In this document: positions 14,701 to 25,600 of the stretch, one piece after another
Layout of the letters: each line of letters starts with the position of its first letter
Position numbering within the stretch: the stretch's first letter is position 1
From: Bryopsis sp. KO-2023
Taxonomy: Eukaryota; Chlorophyta; Ulvophyceae; Bryopsidales; Bryopsidaceae
Direction: 5' to 3'
Assembly: GCA_030272585.1 (NCBI GenBank)
Contig: BSYQ01000003.1
Span: 2,542,001 to 2,606,000, forward strand
DNA length: 64,000 bases
Position numbers and translations under genes: made by a program
The notes under the pieces: model-generated
Told to the model about the DNA's origin: nothing
Seen by the model: the letters and a program-made list of their open reading frames with translations, nothing else
Databases searched by the model: none

Positions 14701-15303
14701 GATTTTTCTGAGCCCATGTATTTTGGTCAGCTCCTCCCGACACACTCTCCCGCAGCCTTCTATGAGAACCCCCACGGCTTGAGGCCAATCCTTTTTCATT
14801 TGAAAGGCGTCAATCTTGGCAGGGACGTCAACCACCGCTTGGACGTCTTCCAAGATTTGGCTCGTGCAATCCAGTTGCACGCTGCGACTCCATTGCTGGC
14901 GCAACAGGCGCGACTGCGCGCCCAGTCTGCGCCTGCCGTCCATCAAAGACATGCGCAGGGTGTCGACCTGGTCCCGCGACTCCGTGAACAGCTGCAGGAT
15001 CTGAGAATAGTTCTGGATGGCCAAATTGAAACCATTGTGGTAGACGTCCACGACTTGATCTATCAAAGCTTCGAGTCTGCGCTTGGAATCCTTCAGATCT
15101 TCGACGGTGTCCTTCGGGTCCACGGAGCCCAGGATCTCCACTACGTGTTTCAGCGAGTCGAAGCGCGTCGCCCGAAAATCGGAAGGCACGCTGTTCAGTT
15201 CTCTATCTAGTTGATACCAATCCACGGACGACCGTGGGTTCCAGCCTTGCAGACCTGACATCAAAAACACATCTGCGTGTGCACGACCGCCTCCCTGCAA
15301 CAT
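11787..15303 (-). CDS. SEC8: Exocyst complex subunit SEC8/EXOC4
   Basis: Subunit of the octameric exocyst, which tethers secretory vesicles to the plasma membrane. The N-terminal half has the SEC8 signature: an NLAIQNYSQILQLFTES helix, then RRLGAQSRLLRQQWSRSV and a VPAKIDAFQMKKDWPQAV segment. The C-terminal half is a long helical-bundle region, as expected. Two exons: 14247-15303 and 11787-13990. The donor is GTGAGT at 14246 and the acceptor CAG at 13991; the phase is 1 and the frame closes. This gives about 1,086 residues, close to plant SEC8 (about 1,050). An in-frame ATG at 15261 (MSGLQGWNP) is an equally good start and would drop 14 residues. The upstream flank is only 220 bp before the LTR retrotransposon that begins at 15524, so that insertion sits in or next to the SEC8 promoter. 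Three imperfect CAAAGTGTTA copies lie near 15454-15480. Confidence 0.85.
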
Positions 15304-15523
15304 TCACTGCTCGGCAGTAGTCGTACATTCACAGCTGTACAGAAGCTGGGCTCTTTGGGTCAACCTCATTTCTGCATGAAATTCAGCTATCCTAAGTATA
15401 ATCCGAAGGTCCCAAAGGCAGACTGTGGGACCCAAAACGAATTGTGAAAACAAAGTGTTACAAAGTGTTACAAAGTGTTGAAAAAAGTTCTACTGACAGG
15501 GATTGGGGGAATCTCTGGTGTTC

Positions 15524-15734
15524 TGTGAGCGCCAAAGTGGTAGATGACTGAAATGAGGCAGTAGTGGACGAAAGGAAGTGGTGCTGTGTAACGTGGGGTA
15601 GTGCGATAGTGAGGGAATCTTGTGGACAGTTTGATTAGTCGTGGGAAGGTATAAAGTTCGACAGGGAAACTTGTAAACAAGAGACAGCGAACGTTTGTTC
15701 GCGTTGAGTTAGGTCTGCGCTCGAGTTTATTACA
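15524..15734 (+). repeat. Left LTR of the gypsy element
   Basis: 211 bp, identical to 21094-21304 by direct reading. It contains a TATA-like TATAAAG at 15650-15656, about 78 bp before the LTR end, which is the probable promoter of the genomic RNA. Begins TGTGAGC, ends ATTACA. Confidence 0.93.
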
Positions 15735-15746
15735 TGGTTTCGGAGC
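15735..15746 (+). promoter_or_regulatory. Primer binding site of the gypsy element
   Basis: TGGTTTCGGAGC immediately after the LTR. It would pair with a tRNA whose 3' end reads GCTCCGAAACCA. It resembles but does not equal the common Met-tRNA site TGGTATCAGAGC. The same 12 bases follow the left LTR of the TRIM element at 28951. Confidence 0.7.
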
Positions 15747-15764
15747 TATAATCGGTCTATTCAG

Positions 15765-17849
15765 TTGTTGAAAGTTCGCACGCTGGCTCGCTTAGGCGTT
15801 GAACTCGAAAAGCTCGACCTCGAACTATCCTTCAGCGATAGTTCGTTTGCAACCGCAAAAGGACAGCGAACCAGCGAGGACGCAGATACGCACTCTCACG
15901 ACTTGGCACAAGGACGTGCTACTTCAGACACGTCGAGTGTGACAGACCTCGGCAAGCAAGCTAAGTGGCGTAACACGCCTTGGTTTGAAACTGACGAACA
16001 CCTTTTTTTTCCGGACATATCGCGCCCTAGGAAGGACCGCAGGCACGACATGGCTGACGTTGAAAAGATACAGAGAGTGACGAAATGGACAAGGGAGACG
16101 GCAGACTGGCTCGTCCCATATGCCGAGGTCACAGAGGAAGAGACCACGGAGAGAGCACGTGTCATTCTTAAGCACGTTGCGCCGACCACACATGAAGGAC
16201 GCGCAATCTACAAAATGATCACTAATGCGCTGAAGGCTACAGAGTGGTTTATTCAGGACCCAGACAATCCAGAGCGAAGGATTCGACTGACTGACGAGGA
16301 ACGCATAGAGACTGCGTGCTGGGATTCTATCAAGGCGAATCTAAACAATCTCCTTCCAACGGAGAGTATTCTCAGTCCAGAACAAAGGATCTTGTCGTTG
16401 AAGAAAGAAAAAGGGGAGTCTTTGTTGGCGTTCACGAGCAGGTTCAAGACTGTCTGTGACGAATATCCCCATGTGGCTCCATCGAGAAAGCTGCAGTTGT
16501 TACTAAACAAACTGCCCACGGATGTTCGAAATACATTAGCAGGATATGATATCCTGCAGACGAGTCTCGACCAAGTCATCCAGGTTGTTCGCAGAAGAAC
16601 GGATTGGTTACTCGCTGGAAATTTGAGTGATAAAGGAGTCGAGGATGCTATGGAGATCGACGCTCTGGAGTTGAGTAAGGGAAGTGTTTCGGCTTTGGAA
16701 GGAGCTTCGTCGCATGTGGATACGTTGAGACGCGTGCCTATTTCCACGCTCAAACATTATGTTGCTGATTTCGCGAAACGAGATAAACGCTTTCGTTCGT
16801 TTTTGACCTATCTCGTGAAAAGCCAAGGTACTGGAGAAGGAGGGGAAAAGGCACGCCCATTCACTCGTCAGCGTTCAAAAGGAGGTCGTGGTGACAAACA
16901 GCCTGGGATATTTCACGTGGATACTGACGACGCCACGAAGGATGACAAAGTTGACGAGTATTTTGAGGACGATATTTTCGCTGAAGAAGATCCTATGGCA
17001 GAGGAAGGTGAAATAGTGAATGTCGCCATCGCTGACGAAATGGACAAGGCAGGCATCAATTTCGCAAGCTCGCTGTTATACTGCCCAGTGGTTTTGAATG
17101 ATCGCGTTACGATGAATGGACTCGTCGACACTGGTGCATCTATATCGATTATCTCCTCCCGTACCTTGAAGCGAGCTGGGTCTGAGTTGAAAGTTGACAT
17201 GGCGCGCTCAGCTATACGCTGTTTTAACCAAACCACGTTGCAGGCGAAAGGAGTTGCGGAGATGCACGTGACCCTGGGAAAGAAAACCATGTTGCATGAG
17301 TTCATGGTTTGTGATGAGGTTTCGCATGATCTGCTGGTGGGCAACGACTTATTGAAGCGATTTGAGTGCAGGATTAATCCAGCGAAAGGTTTAATCGAGA
17401 TGAGTCGACAAACGGCAGTGCAGTGTTTGGCTGTTCGAGGCGAAAACACATATACCAAAGGCGTTGAGGCAAAGGAGGTTGCACCCACGACAGTTACGAT
17501 CCAGGCTACAGAAAGAGGAGTGGTGGAACCAGTGCAGCGAGGCGAGAATGTTTTTATTCCAGTGGGTCGTTCTTTCGTGATCGCATCTAAAGCCTCTCGC
17601 ACTTTCATACTGCCGTTTCGCGCAGACCGCAGTATCCCTGTTTTCGACTCTGGACGCATGCCTATCGGCCTCCTCACATCATCGTCGCTATGGGAAGCGG
17701 GAAAACCTCTTAAGGTAACGGTTTTCAATGCTTCGAGCAGGGCAGTTCACGTTGGCAGTCGCACTGCTGTGGTTGGATTGTCGGTGGGTGATTTTCGATT
17801 TCAAATTCAATTAGCTCATCAGGACAGTAAACGCATTCGGTGCGTTTAA
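15765..17849 (+). CDS. Retrotransposon gag plus aspartic protease polyprotein
   Basis: 694-residue open frame. The N-terminal half is a retrotransposon gag (capsid) region with the characteristic helical stretch around LAFTSRFKTVCDEYP and LLLNKLPTDVRNTLAGYD. A basic segment follows (about residues 360-375), but I see no CCHC zinc knuckle. The retropepsin-like protease has its catalytic DTGASISIIS at about residue 460 and a later LLVGNDLL that fits the second conserved loop. The pol frame is shifted relative to this one and stays open upstream of its first ATG into the last 30 or more bases of gag. A +1 frameshift or reinitiation is therefore possible. Confidence 0.85.
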   Translation: MLKVRTLARLGVELEKLDLELSFSDSSFATAKGQRTSEDADTHSHDLAQGRATSDTSSVTDLGKQAKWRNTPWFETDEHLFFPDISRPRKDRRHDMADVEKIQRVTKWTRETADWLVPYAEVTEEETTERARVILKHVAPTTHEGRAIYKMITNALKATEWFIQDPDNPERRIRLTDEERIETACWDSIKANLNNLLPTESILSPEQRILSLKKEKGESLLAFTSRFKTVCDEYPHVAPSRKLQLLLNKLPTDVRNTLAGYDILQTSLDQVIQVVRRRTDWLLAGNLSDKGVEDAMEIDALELSKGSVSALEGASSHVDTLRRVPISTLKHYVADFAKRDKRFRSFLTYLVKSQGTGEGGEKARPFTRQRSKGGRGDKQPGIFHVDTDDATKDDKVDEYFEDDIFAEEDPMAEEGEIVNVAIADEMDKAGINFASSLLYCPVVLNDRVTMNGLVDTGASISIISSRTLKRAGSELKVDMARSAIRCFNQTTLQAKGVAEMHVTLGKKTMLHEFMVCDEVSHDLLVGNDLLKRFECRINPAKGLIEMSRQTAVQCLAVRGENTYTKGVEAKEVAPTTVTIQATERGVVEPVQRGENVFIPVGRSFVIASKASRTFILPFRADRSIPVFDSGRMPIGLLTSSSLWEAGKPLKVTVFNASSRAVHVGSRTAVVGLSVGDFRFQIQLAHQDSKRIRCV

Positions 17850-19773
17850 TGGAGCAATAAATGATGGAAATAAAGACTCAGAAATGGATGTGAAGAGTTT
17901 GTTATTATCACACATTCAAAAAAAATATGCTGAGCTCTTTTCACAGCCCATCGGGAAATTTAATAAGGAGACAGTTGAGGACATGCCTTTTATTTCCTCG
18001 GATTCTTTTTCTAACTTTCGCCAAAGAGATTTGACTGGGCGTTTTTTTGAAGTAGTGAAACGTGAAGTGGCAGAATGGGTTAGCTTGGGGCTGGTAAAGA
18101 AGGTATCTTTTACACCTAAGGTGATGACTCCTTTAGTCGTCGTTCCTAAACCCCGCAGTCAAAAACTGCGGGTTTGTTTTGATTTCAGGATGCTTAATGC
18201 TAGCATTAAGCAAGTTTATTCGCCTCCACTGGATAGAGGGGCTATTTTGAAAAGAATGCAAAAAAAGAAAGTCTTTTCACAGCTAGATATAGCCTCTGCC
18301 TTTATGTGCATTCCTATTTCTGATGGAATAGCCACATCCTTTGGTTTTGAGTTTGGAGGTCAAAATTATGTGATGACAAGGCTAAAAGAGGGCTATCATA
18401 ATAGCATGCATTACTATATGCGTGCTATGCACTTTACTTTGGCAAAAGTGCGAACCAAGCTACCGCCAGGAGTCGAACTGCATGCATATGTTGACGACCT
18501 GGCGTTAGCCACTGACGATCTGGCGACGCATCGCGTCGCGCTGGACATTTTACTGGATGAACTCCATAAGGATGGCTGGAGTCTCCAACTCGAAAAGTGT
18601 GAGTTTTTTAGTTCTTCTATCTTTTTTCTTGGCGTGCATGTGAGTTCCACTGGTTTCAAAATGGATCCTCAAACGCTTAATAAAATCGAGGATCTTCCTA
18701 TTCCTCAAAACAAATTTGATTTGCGCGGTTTCTTTGGGTTGATGAATGGGTTAGCGAGTTTTCATCCGTTTTTGCATCGCACAGTTGCGCCACTGAAGTG
18801 TTTTCGATCGGCTGATCCAGTAGCTTTTCAAACTGATGATTTTCGTTCTTTGTGGCAGTCGTTGGTTTCTTCGTTGACTAATAAACTTTGGGGCTTAGAT
18901 TTTTTTGACCACGCCTCTAAGGAGCCGATGAAAATTTTTCTAGACTCTTCCAGTGTTGGGCATGGGGCTGTTTTACTGCAGGGCGAACGAATCATTCAGT
19001 TTTGGAGTTCGATAAACTCCCGTTCGTGGTCCTCTAGCAATCATGCGGAATTAGCTGGTTTTTGCAAAGCAGTGGCTGCTTTTCAGCCTTTTTTAGTCGA
19101 CCGTCCTTTTTTGGTTTTCACCGATAATAAAGCTGTTCTTGGGATTTTTAATCCTGAGAATCATTCGCCGTTTGTATTACGGCGCTTGGATGATATACAA
19201 TCTTTGTGTATCTGTCCTTTTTCGGTGGACCACATTGCTGGTGCGCACAATGTCCTGGCAGATGTGTTGTCGCGTTATGAGTATTTCGCAGGAAAGCGTT
19301 TTGCCGCTTCTCATGATGCGGCTGCAGTGGATTTGACTTCGCCTTCTCCTATTCCTACGCCATGGCTGGCTTCGCTGTTGACTGATGCGTATACCGGTCC
19401 TGTGTGGCGTTTGCTGACCACTAATGAGGTGGACGGATGGCTGTTGGATACTCGAGTGGAAGAGGTTCGCCCGCAATTTCGTATTCAGGAGGGTCGTTTG
19501 CTCAAATTGTCCAAAGTCGGCACCTGGCGTTTGATGATTCCTAAGCAATACGCCCCTGCTCTGTTAAAGAAAGCACATGATGATCTGGGACATAGTAATC
19601 GTGCTTTAACTGAGGAACGACTCGCTGCTCGCTATGTTTGGGATGGAATGCATCGCGACATCAAGCAGTATGTCGACTCCTGTGAAGAGTGCCAGCGTTG
19701 TCTCAAAATCGCTCCCACAGCGGAATTGCGACCAATCAAAGAGATGGAGCCTTGGGGACTGGTGGGCTTAGAT

Positions 19774-20238
19774 CAGAGATAGGACTTTACGGTTACGGTC
19801 ACCGTAACCGGACCGTAACCACCGTAACCGGACCGTAACCGGAGTACAATTTTCGTCAGAAAATCGTACTTTTACGGCCGTAACCGTAGCACCGTACCAC
19901 TCCGTACCGCTCCGTACCGGACCGTAACGACCGTAACGGCCGTAACAACCGTAAACCGTAGAAAGTGACCCCCGCAGGGTCCCGCGATTCCAAAGGAACC
20001 CAGGGGGATTCGAACCCGCGACCCTACTGACTGCAGCCTAACGCTTTAGCACTGAACCACGCTACTTCACGGTGATTTAGGGCCTACCGTAGTTATACCG
20101 TACCTGTTCCGTACCGTAAAAACAACATATTACTCCGGTTACGGTACGGAGTTACGGCCGTAGTACGGTGACCGTAACCCGACCGTAACCGGACCGGACC
20201 GGAGTCGGACCAAAAATTTGGCCCAAGTCCTATCTCTG
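19774..20238. mobile_element. Non-autonomous hAT element (MITE) nested in the integrase gene
   Basis: 465 bp bounded by perfect 14-bp terminal inverted repeats CAGAGATAGGACTT / AAGTCCTATCTCTG (19774-19787 and 20225-20238). It is flanked by an exact 8-bp target duplication GCTTAGAT (19766-19773 and 20239-20246). An 8-bp duplication plus CAGAG ends is diagnostic of the hAT superfamily. No transposase is encoded. The interior is built largely of repeated CCGTAAC / GTTACGG words in both orientations, probably subterminal transposase-binding repeats. It also holds a tRNA-like stretch on the minus strand. Confidence 0.92.
20000..20075 (-). repeat. tRNA-like (Pol III box A / box B) segment inside the hAT element
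   Basis: Read on the minus strand, the segment has TGGTTCAGTGC (box A, 10 of 11 to TRGYNNARNGG) followed by GGTTCGAATCC (a perfect box B). The spacing is tRNA-like, and a CTGCAGT stretch sits where the anticodon loop would be. The anticodon stem and part of the D and T stems do not pair, so this is a tRNA relic and not a functional tRNA gene. It may keep Pol III promoter activity, as in SINE heads. Confidence 0.6.
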
Positions 20239-21080
20239 GCTTAGATTTTATTGGCCCGTTACCCCAAAGTGGTGGCTGTCGGTATATTCTCGTGGCGATC
20301 GACTATGCCACGCGATGGCCAGAAGCTAAAGGAGTGGAGCTGGCGGACAGTAAGACGATCTGTGCATTTTTGGACACTCTTCGATTTCGTTTTGGAACGC
20401 CCAGGCGCATTATTACAGACAATGCGCCAGCATTTGTGAGTGAACAGGTCCAAGCCTATTTAGGTGACCATGGAATAGGGCGACTGGAAATTTCAGCTTA
20501 TTCGCCTAAAACAAATGGGTGTGTCGAGCGAATGAACCAGACGATTATGAATGCGCTGAAGAAAAGCTGCTTGGGACAAGGGCATGAGTGGGAGAATCAT
20601 TTGGAACGTGTGCTTTACGGGATACGCACACAGCGCAATGCTACTACGCAGATGACTCCTTTCGAAGTCATGTATGGGTTCAAGCCGCGGGACTGGATGG
20701 ATGATGCAGTCACCCAGGAGATTTTGGAACAGCAAGAAAGTACTTCGACAGTTCTCAGGCTTTCGCGATTGGAAGACAATCGTATACTGGCGAATCAACA
20801 AATGACTAAGGCGCAGTCGAAAATGCGGTCGTATTATGATGCTACAAAACGCGGGTCGCAGAGAAAGGAGTTTCGATTGGGTATGGCTGTTTTACTTAAA
20901 AACGAACGAGGTCAAAAGAATAGCAAATTTGCAGGTCGCTGGAAAGGCCCATTTAAAATAGTCAGTGATTATGGGTCTGGGATTTTTTTATTGGCAACAC
21001 CTAAAGGTGCACTGCTGAAAGGCTTAGTGCACCATGATCGATTGATTCGATATGAGAAAAGGGACGAAAAAGGAGTTTAG

Positions 21081-21093
21081 CACAAAAGAAGCG
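21081..21093 (+). other. Candidate polypurine tract of the gypsy element
   Basis: Purine-rich ACAAAAGAAGCG directly before the right LTR, in the position expected for plus-strand DNA priming. Confidence 0.5.
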
Positions 21094-21304
21094 TGTGAGC
21101 GCCAAAGTGGTAGATGACTGAAATGAGGCAGTAGTGGACGAAAGGAAGTGGTGCTGTGTAACGTGGGGTAGTGCGATAGTGAGGGAATCTTGTGGACAGT
21201 TTGATTAGTCGTGGGAAGGTATAAAGTTCGACAGGGAAACTTGTAAACAAGAGACAGCGAACGTTTGTTCGCGTTGAGTTAGGTCTGCGCTCGAGTTTAT
21301 TACA
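21094..21304 (+). repeat. Right LTR of the gypsy element
   Basis: 211 bp, identical to the left LTR. Followed by the target duplication GTTC at 21305-21308. Confidence 0.93.
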
Positions 21305-21308
21305 GTTC

Positions 21309-22659
21309 ACTGGTTATTCCCCATGGCTAAGGAATATAAAGAGATAAATCAATGTTGCTTTCGAAACTTTTTGTGTTTTTGCTTCGTATGAATGAATGGA
21401 TGAATGTTTAATTTACATTAGGCAGACTTGCCCAACGAAGGCCAACCACAATGAGGTGATTTAGCCATTTGCTTTGTATGATACACAAAATTATTTTTTC
21501 GTTTTAGTAAAAAATAAGAAAAGACAGAAAATAATTGTAATTTGAACCCTTGGAAGTTTCGGCAATATTCTCATTTTTCCACATGAAAATGAAACAGGGC
21601 CACTTCAGGGCCAGCGAAAAATTAAAAAGAACAAAGCTTCGCCCCCTAGAATGAGAAAAAAAAATTCTCGACAAATCCAAATCCTTCATCTTTTGCGACA
21701 GAACAATTAATGCAAGAAAGAAAGAAAAAACAGCGATTAAAAACCCAATAGCATCCCTCAAAACCTCCCTGTCTTGCCCATAGATGAAGTACAAAAACCT
21801 GGACAGCGGATCCATGCAAATAATAGCAAAAGAAAAAAGGGGAAAAAACCAGACACGATCAACAATGCAATCCCACAATCGCAAACCCTGCGGGCGGATG
21901 TCAATCAGGCATCGATACAACTTGATTTCACTGACCTTATTCACTGCCCAGGAACACCCCCGACAAAAATCTAGACTCTCCATTCAAAACCCCATTCCGT
22001 AATTGTCTGCATCATTTTTTTTCCTTTTGTTTTTTTTGTTGTTTTTTTTCCCTAGTGACGGTGGTGGATTGCAGCGAGCGGAGAGTTGCCATTATTCAGC
22101 TTCGAAGCTTGAATTCAAATAAATAGCTTTTTGTAACGACCCCAACCGGAATCAAAACCCGCCAGCTCCACCGCAACTCCACCACAAGCTAAAAAAAAAA
22201 AAAAGAAAGCGAAAAATCTCCCCATTGAACAAACCGACTTCATGAATTTCCCTAACCAACCAAACCAAGCTTCACATCCACGGTGCATTTGCTTTTTTAA
22301 ACTCGAGCCACTCTTTTTTTTGTTTTTTTGATGGTGGCTTTTTTTCTCGTTAAACTGGAGCCACCCTTTTTTTTTTTGTGGTGTTTTTTTTCTCCTCTAA
22401 AATAAGATCTTTCTCCGTCATGAATCAAAATTCTATCCATCATAAGTTTTTTTTCCCCCAAACCCCAGCGCACCATCAATTCTCCAAACCACAAGAACAC
22501 AACTACCCCTGCTTTTCCCTCAAATCCACCTCAGCACAGCAAATCCCATTCTCCCTCCGCACGCATTCACCCCCAACCTCCAAACCCCCCGAAAAAAAAA
22601 TAAGAAAAAAGAAAAGAACGAGAACGAGAGAACACAAGAACAAAACAATGAATCTAATC
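21309..22659. other. AT-rich intergenic stretch between the retrotransposon and the CNNM 3' end
   Basis: No gene recognised. A 159-codon minus frame (21504-21983) is rich in Phe/Ile/Ser with no recognisable motif and reads like AT-rich noise. Long T-tracts occur at 22017-22056 and 22312-22390. The latter contains two copies of an AAACTsGAGCCAC word, each followed by T8-12. The 3' UTR of the minus-strand CNNM gene probably lies at the right side. Confidence 0.5.
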
Positions 22660-25600
22660 TTACATAAAATCTGTCACTACGTCAGAGAACGGGCTGCTGG
22701 TCGACATTTCGACTTGCGTAGTGTGCTGGTGGGGAGGTCCAAGCAAAGGAGTCCGACTTGTTGTCGGTGTTACCTCAGGCAGACTCTCCCCATGCCTTGT
22801 CGAACAGAACGGGTTCTTTCTGGTGTTCGTGTGAGGCTTGCTGCTGCTGTTGTTGTTTTCTCTATAGGGAACTGAGCCGTCGCTGGGAGGGCTGACCGGA
22901 CTCAGAAGAACATTTCCCATGAGGGCACACCCTGCAACACAGTTGCGCATCGTACCACCACGTCATGACAGCCTCGATCGGAGGAAAAAAAAAGGAAAAA
23001 AAGGAAAGGAAAGGAAACGCACGATGCCTTTTCCAATTTTGTTTTTGGTGCCATGTCTGACTGCGATTGGTTTGTTTTTACCAATACTGGCAGCTGCCCA
23101 AAACTGCAAAAACTTTCGTGAGCCAGTTCGGACCCACTTCACAGAGGCATTTGCCCTCACCAGGATTTGAACACAGGTCACTGAGGTGCTAAACCATACA
23201 AGATGCATCAAAAAAATAGAAAATAAAAATCGAACAGACATTCGGCACCTACATGCTGACTGGATAAAAACAATAATAACAATATGTTGGTCCCTTCAAG
23301 CCGCTTCACTCAGACAATCAGAAATCCGTCGATCGACTCACCATTCACAGCATCCACTGCAGCGGTGTACTGGCTTTTGTGAATTCTGAGAAAACGACAC
23401 GGCGAATCGCCAATGGCATCGAAATCGGGGATGAATGACAACATTGATAGAGCTCCTCTGCCCAAGTGACACCAGGGGCCCACTTCCAGAGTGAACCCTT
23501 CATTACCGGAGCGAATCAATGCTTTTCCCTGTAAACAAATACCGTGAAAAGAACACAAGGAAATGAGAGCACCGCATCCAAAACCAAAGATTCAGAACAA
23601 AGCGATGCATTTTTATTTTTTTTCGAGCAGGTGGGGTGGGTGGGATCTTGATGAAAATTAATAAATGCATGTTTGAATCTTAATTGACGTCGGACGAATG
23701 ACTGGGTATCCAAAACACCAAGTGACGAAAATGGAGTGTTTTAAGTGGCAAAGGGTACCTGAAGAACCAACGTAAAGTGTTGGGCAGGCACCCGATTCCG
23801 ATACAGCACCAAGGAATCGTGGCATTGCTCAAATTGATCCAGAAAAGCGGTATCAATGATGTCATCTCCCTTTGCAGGTCCATCCACTTCGATGATTTCT
23901 GCCCGTCTGACCACTTTTTCCAAGTGTGACTCGTTATCCTTGAAACATGCGAATTCCTGCAACATGGCATCACATCGAACGACCCATTCGTTATGCGAGA
24001 CCACCCAACAGCTTCATTGGAAAGCACAATTTAATTTTAATGGTTTGGGGGGATAAACAAATTGAAGGGGTTGAAGACTCGGCTTGCCTTTGCCTGTCTT
24101 GCATTGAAAAATGAATTATAGGAAACGATATCGAGAACAGTTGGGATGGCATTCAAATCCCAAAAATTTTCTTGATCTGATCCAAAACTTTTCTTGATCT
24201 GATCTAAAAGTTATCTTGATCCGATCCAAAAAATTTCTTGATCCAATCCAAACAACAAATTCTTCTGATTTTGAATAGGTACCTGCAAGTTCGACACCAA
24301 GAAAGCGCAAACAGCTCTCAATTCCTGATCGGAAAGTTTGGAGCCATGCATCTTGTGGTCAAAGAATTTCAGGAAGGTGGACATATTGTCGAAAACTCGA
24401 AACGGTTTGATGGGATCCTGAATCTTGTCGGTTTCGTCGACGATCTCATCCTGAAGGACCTCTTCTATCACATCCTACAGCAACGACATTTTTCCCTTTT
24501 TCATTAAAGCAAAACGAACCAGGAACGGATTCGGGAAAAAAACAAACATAAACTGAACTGAGAAGCCATGCCTAGAAGATGTGATTTGGCATGTAAAAAA
24601 ATGTCAAATCATTTTTATAGATCATTTATTTATCATTTTTGACTATATTTAGTCGAGATTCGCCCACATCAAATAAAATAGAATAAAAATCAATTTAAAA
24701 CAAATATCGTTTGAAAATCCCCTCCCCAGTGGTAAAAAAACACACCACGTCAACTTATTTCGAACAGATATTTTCCCACTATGATTTCCCTTTCAAAAAT
24801 GGAAACTCAAGATGCCCCAAAATGGAAAAGTACGAAAAAAAAACTCACCTCGAGAGTGATCAGTCCCATGACTGCAGTGTTTCCGATGGGCTGTACATCA
24901 TTCTCCGAATCCAGAAGGTCCGCCCCCCGTTTGTAAACCACCAACAGGTGATTGTATGTCGTCATGAAAGTTTTCAATACTTTATCCAAAGTCACGTCAT
25001 CATACACCCGCTCGACACCATGGCCCCTGAAATAACAGAAACCACCCCCTTTATTTAAAAAAGAAGCTGACGGAAAATTTCGACAGCCAAATCGGGATAA
25101 GCCACTAGCTGTTGGGTTCACCCCCCCCTTGACTTTCACTTTATCGACACTCGAAAACGAACGATGTTGGTCCCAGAGAAAATCGATATAGCCATACTGA
25201 ACACTGTTTAAAAAAATGCTTGGATGGATTGATGACGTTGGGGAGTTTAATATATATAATAAAGAAACAAAGAATTAAATTTTTAAAAAAGAAGTAAAGA
25301 AAGAAGGAAAGAAGCTGATGTACCTCAAGCCCATAATGGTCCCGAGCTCGACTTCATCATCAGGGTCGACCAAAATCAAATCCTTGACGTACAGCACCCC
25401 AGATATGTTGTGGCGGTTGCCCACAAAAACGGGAATTCGAGAATAACCCTTGAAAACAAAACACCCCAAAGCCATCAGTATCATAAAACGAGGAACCGCG
25501 AGTTTCAATTCAATAACCAATTGAATGTTCAGTTTAAAACAGAATTCACGATAGGGTGCTGGAAAACGGCTTTTTTTTCTTTTCAGGTTAGGGAGTGAAA

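Larger units (their letters stand above)
17884..21080 (+). pseudogene. Retrotransposon pol (RT, RNase H, integrase), split by a hAT insertion
   Basis: First part 17884-19782: reverse transcriptase with RVCFDFRMLN, SQLDIASAF and the YVDD catalytic box (YVDDLALAT); RNase H with FLDSSSVGHG, the AEL glutamate and FTDNKAV; then the integrase HHCC zinc finger (HDDLGH ... CEECQRC). The frame breaks directly after the first integrase aspartate (GLD), at the hAT insertion. It resumes at 20239 with the rest of the DDE core (ITDNAPAF and NGCVERMN carry the second D and the E) and ends with a GRWKGPFKIV (GPY/F-like) module near 20940. The reading frame is otherwise intact, so the insertion is the only visible lesion. 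The usual LPFGL box is replaced by TRLKEGYHNS, which recalls the retroviral TRLPQGFKNSP. Confidence 0.9.
15524..21304 (+). mobile_element. Ty3/gypsy-type LTR retrotransposon with identical LTRs
   Basis: Complete 5,781-bp element. It has 211-bp LTRs beginning TGTGAGC and ending TTTATTACA (TG...CA). A 4-bp target duplication GTTC flanks it at 15520-15523 and 21305-21308. A primer binding site directly follows the left LTR and a purine-rich tract precedes the right LTR. Domain order is gag, aspartic protease, reverse transcriptase, RNase H, integrase, which is the Ty3/gypsy order. The two LTRs read as identical base for base, which implies recent insertion. The pol frame is interrupted in the integrase by a 465-bp hAT element, so this copy cannot encode its own integrase. 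Confidence 0.93.

Noticed and set aside
16913..17728. 271-codon minus-strand frame in the gypsy element
   Set aside because: Antisense shadow of gag-protease; motifs are all on the plus strand.
20000..20075. Functional tRNA gene
   Set aside because: Box A and box B are present, but the anticodon and other stems do not pair; reported as a tRNA relic instead.
19790..20220. CRISPR-like array from the repeated CCGTAAC words
   Set aside because: Units are short, occur in both orientations, lack regular spacers and lie inside a hAT element in a eukaryotic genome.
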